Assembly: GCA_039808765.1 (NCBI GenBank)
Contig: JBDHTQ010000001.1
Coordinates: forward strand, 62,001-126,000
Source: JBDHTQ01 sp039808765
GTDB taxonomy: Bacteria > Pseudomonadota > Alphaproteobacteria > UBA2400
Direction: 5' to 3'
DNA length: 64,000 bases
This document shows, in pieces, positions 61,035-64,000 of the stretch. Under the pieces are notes generated by a model. The model saw only the letters and a list, made by a program, of their open reading frames with translations. It had not been told where the DNA came from and ran no database searches. The stretch's first letter is position 1. Every line of letters starts with the position of its first letter. A program made the translations under genes and the position numbers.

Positions 61035-63083
61035 ATGGCCGATAACGAGACAGTAAAAACCACTGCTGCTAAAACCGACGCTATGCCCGAGAAAATCTCA
61101 ATCTGCGGGGGGCACTTTGAGATCATGACTAAAGCGGTGTTGGATGGTTTGTCTCAGCCCTCGGGTAAAGCATATGCGTTAAATGCCTCTCGGGGGGGCA
61201 ATGGTTTATTCGCAATCGTGGTCAATCCGGGAGAGTTGCCCCGTGTCGAGCTTGCAAGCAACGCTTTAAACGTCAAAAGCCAGCAGGTAATGCGCTTTAT
61301 TGAATATGATAGTGTCTACTGGCCTGAATTTGATATTGCTCAGCCTGTCTTTGTCTTCGAGCGACCCATAGGGCCTCGCCTGTTAGACCACCGGGCGCAA
61401 GAACGGCATCCGCTCAATAATGAAGTGTTCTTCCGTCAAGCTGTTGAAAGCTTAATGGATGGAATGCGCGATTTGTTCCTTGTCGGGTGTAATCATGGTC
61501 GCATTAATCCCACCAACCTTTATGTCAAAGAAGGTGGAGGAGCGCAGATTCAATTGGGGGAGTTTCTAACGTGCCAACCCGGCTGTGCGCAAGATCCAGC
61601 GTATGAAACAATTGAACGAATGATGGCTGCACCCTCTGGGCGCGGGCCAACTCTCCCTGCTGACGATGTATATGCAATTGGTGTGACCCTTTTAACGTTA
61701 CTGTTCGGAAAATTACCTGCCGCTAACCTTTCAGCAGAAGAGCTTCTAATCGCAAAAATTGAAAAAACCAGTCTGTTGGCTCTTTTAAATGGCATGCGTT
61801 TGCCTAGCGCCTATAGCGAACTGATGCGCGGATTGTTAACAGATGATTCTAAGCAACGTTGGTCGTTGGATGATGTCAGTCATTGGTTGAGCGGACGGCG
61901 TATGGGAAGCAAGTCAGCGACACAGGTGAAAAAAGCACAGCGCGCCATTCTTTTTGAAAATGAACCAATATTCAATGCGCGTTTGCTGGCCCAAAAAATG
62001 GCTGAACGCCCCGATGAAGGTATGCGTATCATTGATGATAATTCATTGGCTCGATGGGTTAATCGTTCGCTGGGGGATGAAGAAATGGCCGCCAGAATTA
62101 ATGATGCCATCGCCTCGGCAACATCGGTGACGCGTGGTGGTACGCCAGCTGAACGCACCCTTTCGCGTGTGGTACAGGCGCTGGATCAACGCGCACCCCT
62201 AAGGTTTCGTGATATCAGCGCCATGCCCTCTGGTTTAGGGCCTTATTTGGCGACTCTTATCTTAAATGGCCGTTCTCCTACGAATGTCGTCGAGCTTATA
62301 TCAAGCCAGCTTATGACCTTTTGGTTAAACTTGTCAGAGAATCTTTGCAGCGAGAACATGGCGCTCACGCAAGCGTATGACGGTATGCGCATGCTCATGG
62401 ATCGTGCGCAGATTGGTTTCGGTATAGAGCGTGTTGCTTATGAACTCAACCCGGGGTTGCCCTGCTTAAGCCCTTTTTTAGGCCATGCTCGGCCCCTCAA
62501 TTTGAAGGGATTGATGCATGCACTTGAAGGCTGGGCTAAATCAAACGCCGGACAAGAACCAAAACGCGATCCTCTTGATCGGCATCTTGCCGCTTTTATT
62601 CTTTGTCACTATCGCCGCGTAAATGATCGGCTTTTTCAAGTGATTACCCCTAAAGGCGACCCGATTATGAAAGGTATCGCGCTGCTAACAATCTACGCAG
62701 AAATTCAACGAAAGTTTCATCCCGAAGATATGCCGCATCTGGCTAACTACCTTGTTGCTTTTCTTGAACCCTCGTTGAAACGATTCAAGAGTCGCCATCT
62801 GCGCGAACGAATGCTTAAGGATTTACATCGGTTGGCTAAAAAAGGCAATCTTGATGCCATGCTGCAGGTGGTTGATGACGCGTCAACTATCGGTAAAGAC
62901 GAGGAAGCGTTTCAGACGGCCTGCTCTCAATACGAAATGTTCGATAAAGTGATCAAAGACTTATCGTCAGGGGGCAAACGCGAAAAATCACTCACAAAGC
63001 AAGGTCAACAAATCACTGCGTTTTTAAGCTGCCTCTTGGCATTTATCGCGATCTCGCTCATGTTTTTTCTTCAATTGGTATGA
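61035..63083 (+). CDS. Tail-anchored pseudokinase-like protein
   Basis: I start at the ATG 61035 (682 residues). Residues about 30-300 follow a protein kinase fold: 'NHGRINPTNLYV' at the catalytic loop (HRDLKPEN in active kinases), 'IQLGEFLT' at DFG, 'TLPADDVYAIGVTLLTLLFG' for helix F and 'KQRWSLDDVSHWL' at the end. The catalytic Asp of HRD and the Asp of DFG are both replaced and no VAIK lysine is evident, so catalysis is unlikely. Residues 330-640 are helical, and a membrane anchor ends the protein (LSCLLAFIAISLMFFLQLV). It is probably a membrane-bound scaffold or sensor, partnered with the next gene. Confidence 0.75.
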   Translation: MADNETVKTTAAKTDAMPEKISICGGHFEIMTKAVLDGLSQPSGKAYALNASRGGNGLFAIVVNPGELPRVELASNALNVKSQQVMRFIEYDSVYWPEFDIAQPVFVFERPIGPRLLDHRAQERHPLNNEVFFRQAVESLMDGMRDLFLVGCNHGRINPTNLYVKEGGGAQIQLGEFLTCQPGCAQDPAYETIERMMAAPSGRGPTLPADDVYAIGVTLLTLLFGKLPAANLSAEELLIAKIEKTSLLALLNGMRLPSAYSELMRGLLTDDSKQRWSLDDVSHWLSGRRMGSKSATQVKKAQRAILFENEPIFNARLLAQKMAERPDEGMRIIDDNSLARWVNRSLGDEEMAARINDAIASATSVTRGGTPAERTLSRVVQALDQRAPLRFRDISAMPSGLGPYLATLILNGRSPTNVVELISSQLMTFWLNLSENLCSENMALTQAYDGMRMLMDRAQIGFGIERVAYELNPGLPCLSPFLGHARPLNLKGLMHALEGWAKSNAGQEPKRDPLDRHLAAFILCHYRRVNDRLFQVITPKGDPIMKGIALLTIYAEIQRKFHPEDMPHLANYLVAFLEPSLKRFKSRHLRERMLKDLHRLAKKGNLDAMLQVVDDASTIGKDEEAFQTACSQYEMFDKVIKDLSSGGKREKSLTKQGQQITAFLSCLLAFIAISLMFFLQLV

Positions 63084-63098
63084 TGGGGCGGTTTAATC

Positions 63099-63566
63099 AT
63101 GGGAAAAAAATCTAAATCCAAGAAGTCTAATCGCTCACTTCTCCTTGTTCTTGTAATGCTGGGCGTTTGGCAAATGCCATATACATTTGTCATTCTTTGT
63201 GGGCTGTTACCCAGCGGCGTTGTTTGGCTTATCGATCGCGGCCACTCCAAACTTACCGCAGTGACGATTGCAGCGATGAACGGAATCGCGTTGGTGCCGA
63301 TCTTAATCCATCTTTGGGATCAAGGAGGTGGCATGACAGCTGCAATGAGTTTAATGGGATCAACTATAAATTGGGTTTTGATCCTTCTTGCTGTCATTGT
63401 TGGATGGTCGTTTGCGCAAGGCGTCCCAAATTTTGTTGTCAGTATTATTCTTAACCGTGAACGCGCCCACATTAAACGTATGAAAGAAGGTCAGCGCCTG
63501 CTTATTGAAGAGTGGGGCGATGACGTTGCTGATGGGTTTGAAAAACCCAATTTTCCAAGCAAATGA
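63099..63566 (+). CDS. Membrane protein paired with the pseudokinase
   Basis: The 155-residue protein starts 15 bases after the pseudokinase gene. It has a basic N-terminus (KKSKSKKSNR), three or four membrane helices (for example LLLVLVMLGVWQMPYTFVIL and WVLILLAVIVGWSFAQGV) and a charged C-terminal tail. No family recognised. Coupling suggests a shared membrane complex. Confidence 0.6.
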   Translation: MGKKSKSKKSNRSLLLVLVMLGVWQMPYTFVILCGLLPSGVVWLIDRGHSKLTAVTIAAMNGIALVPILIHLWDQGGGMTAAMSLMGSTINWVLILLAVIVGWSFAQGVPNFVVSIILNRERAHIKRMKEGQRLLIEEWGDDVADGFEKPNFPSK

Positions 63567-63674
63567 CTATAAGGTATTATAAAATTAAAAATCTTTATGA
63601 CTTAATTTTTTATTCATCAGTAATCCCTTAATATGTTATGGTTGTGGTCCATATGGGACGGGGAGGGTATTGTT

Positions 63675-64000
63675 ATGTTTTTCCGTTTTTTTAAGAGTGA
63701 TTTAACTCAATCTCATTCAGAAAAAAATAACAAAACCTTTTTTCGTGATCAAAGTGGCGCCTTTGTTATTCTTTTTGCCTTCCTGCTTGTGCCTTTGATC
63801 GCTGCTGTTGGGTTTGCTGTTGATTCAGCGCGCGGTTTTGCTGTTCGCTCGCACCTGCAGTCATCGTTGGATTCTGCAGCTCTTGTCGGGGTTAAATATT
63901 TCAATAATAATCCTCAAGAACGCGATCAGATGATCCATGATTACTTTTATGCCAATTGGCGAGCCAATTATCATAACAGCCGTGATATTCCCGATACTGA
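63675..64000 (+). CDS. TadG-like pilus-associated protein (3' end outside window)
   Basis: The visible 108 residues have a basic N-terminus and 'RDQSGAFVILFAFLLVPLIA' followed by 'VGFAVDSARGFAVRSHLQSS', the TadG/TadE-like (Tad_N) start with one membrane helix and the SLDSAAL motif. TadG proteins often carry a C-terminal von Willebrand A domain, which would lie outside the window. GGGAGGG precedes the ATG. Confidence 0.8.
   Translation, partial: MFFRFFKSDLTQSHSEKNNKTFFRDQSGAFVILFAFLLVPLIAAVGFAVDSARGFAVRSHLQSSLDSAALVGVKYFNNNPQERDQMIHDYFYANWRANYHNSRDIPDT

Overview
The window comes from an alphaproteobacterium of moderate GC content. The class-level evidence is a SciP-type (DUF1153) CtrA regulator, a gene-transfer-agent-like tail module, a complex I NDUFA9-like gene, and the murA / UPF0262 / infA neighbourhood. 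I cannot place it below class with confidence. It is a motile, flagellated bacterium that makes a surface polysaccharide and carries TadE/TadG-type pilus genes.

Region 1 (1-13.2 kb) is the late half of a prophage or gene-transfer-agent-like element. In order it holds a protein with two SGNH esterase domains (cut by the window edge), a head-tail connector, a tail terminator, a reverse-strand unknown gene, the major tail protein, a tail assembly chaperone with a probable -1 frameshift extension, a very short tape measure, tail tip proteins, a DUF6950 protein, a J-like hub, a fibre, and a lysis set (small coiled-coil membrane protein, GH24 lysozyme, holin). No integrase, terminase or capsid gene is visible here.

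Region 2 (13.2-37.5 kb) is chromosomal housekeeping. It contains NDUFA9-like, tRNA-His, a DipZ-MsrB periplasmic repair pair, an atypical Ldh_2 protein, ychF, a CYTH-like protein, tRNA-Arg, rpsF-rpsR-rplI, a TrmN6-type methyltransferase, zapE, mdh, trmB, two tadE-like genes, tig-clpP, tRNA-Leu, an AraC/GyrI-like regulator, lipB, a second tRNA-Leu and mgtE.

Region 3 (37.5-43.8 kb) is an envelope polysaccharide locus with two glycosyltransferases, an initiating sugar transferase and an O-antigen ligase/polymerase, plus a sucrase/ferredoxin-like gene and small exported proteins.

Region 4 (43.9-54.2 kb) is flagellar. sciP lies downstream of fliK-flgD-flgE. flgL is divergent. csrA is coupled to an unusual zinc-finger membrane protein and an orphan FlhB-like C-domain, with flgB-flgC-fliE divergent from them. 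Three good sigma-54 promoter matches (GG-N10-GC) sit at the expected places.

Region 5 (54.4-64 kb) holds a membrane-anchored unknown, a NYN-domain protein, uppP, murA, a UPF0262 gene, infA, ppa, a tail-anchored pseudokinase with a partner membrane protein, and the start of a tadG-like gene.

The most striking extra structure is a family of roughly 100 bp palindrome-rich intergenic repeats found at five loci, one of them a triple tandem of the left half. The left half keeps the same open reading frame in the complete copies.
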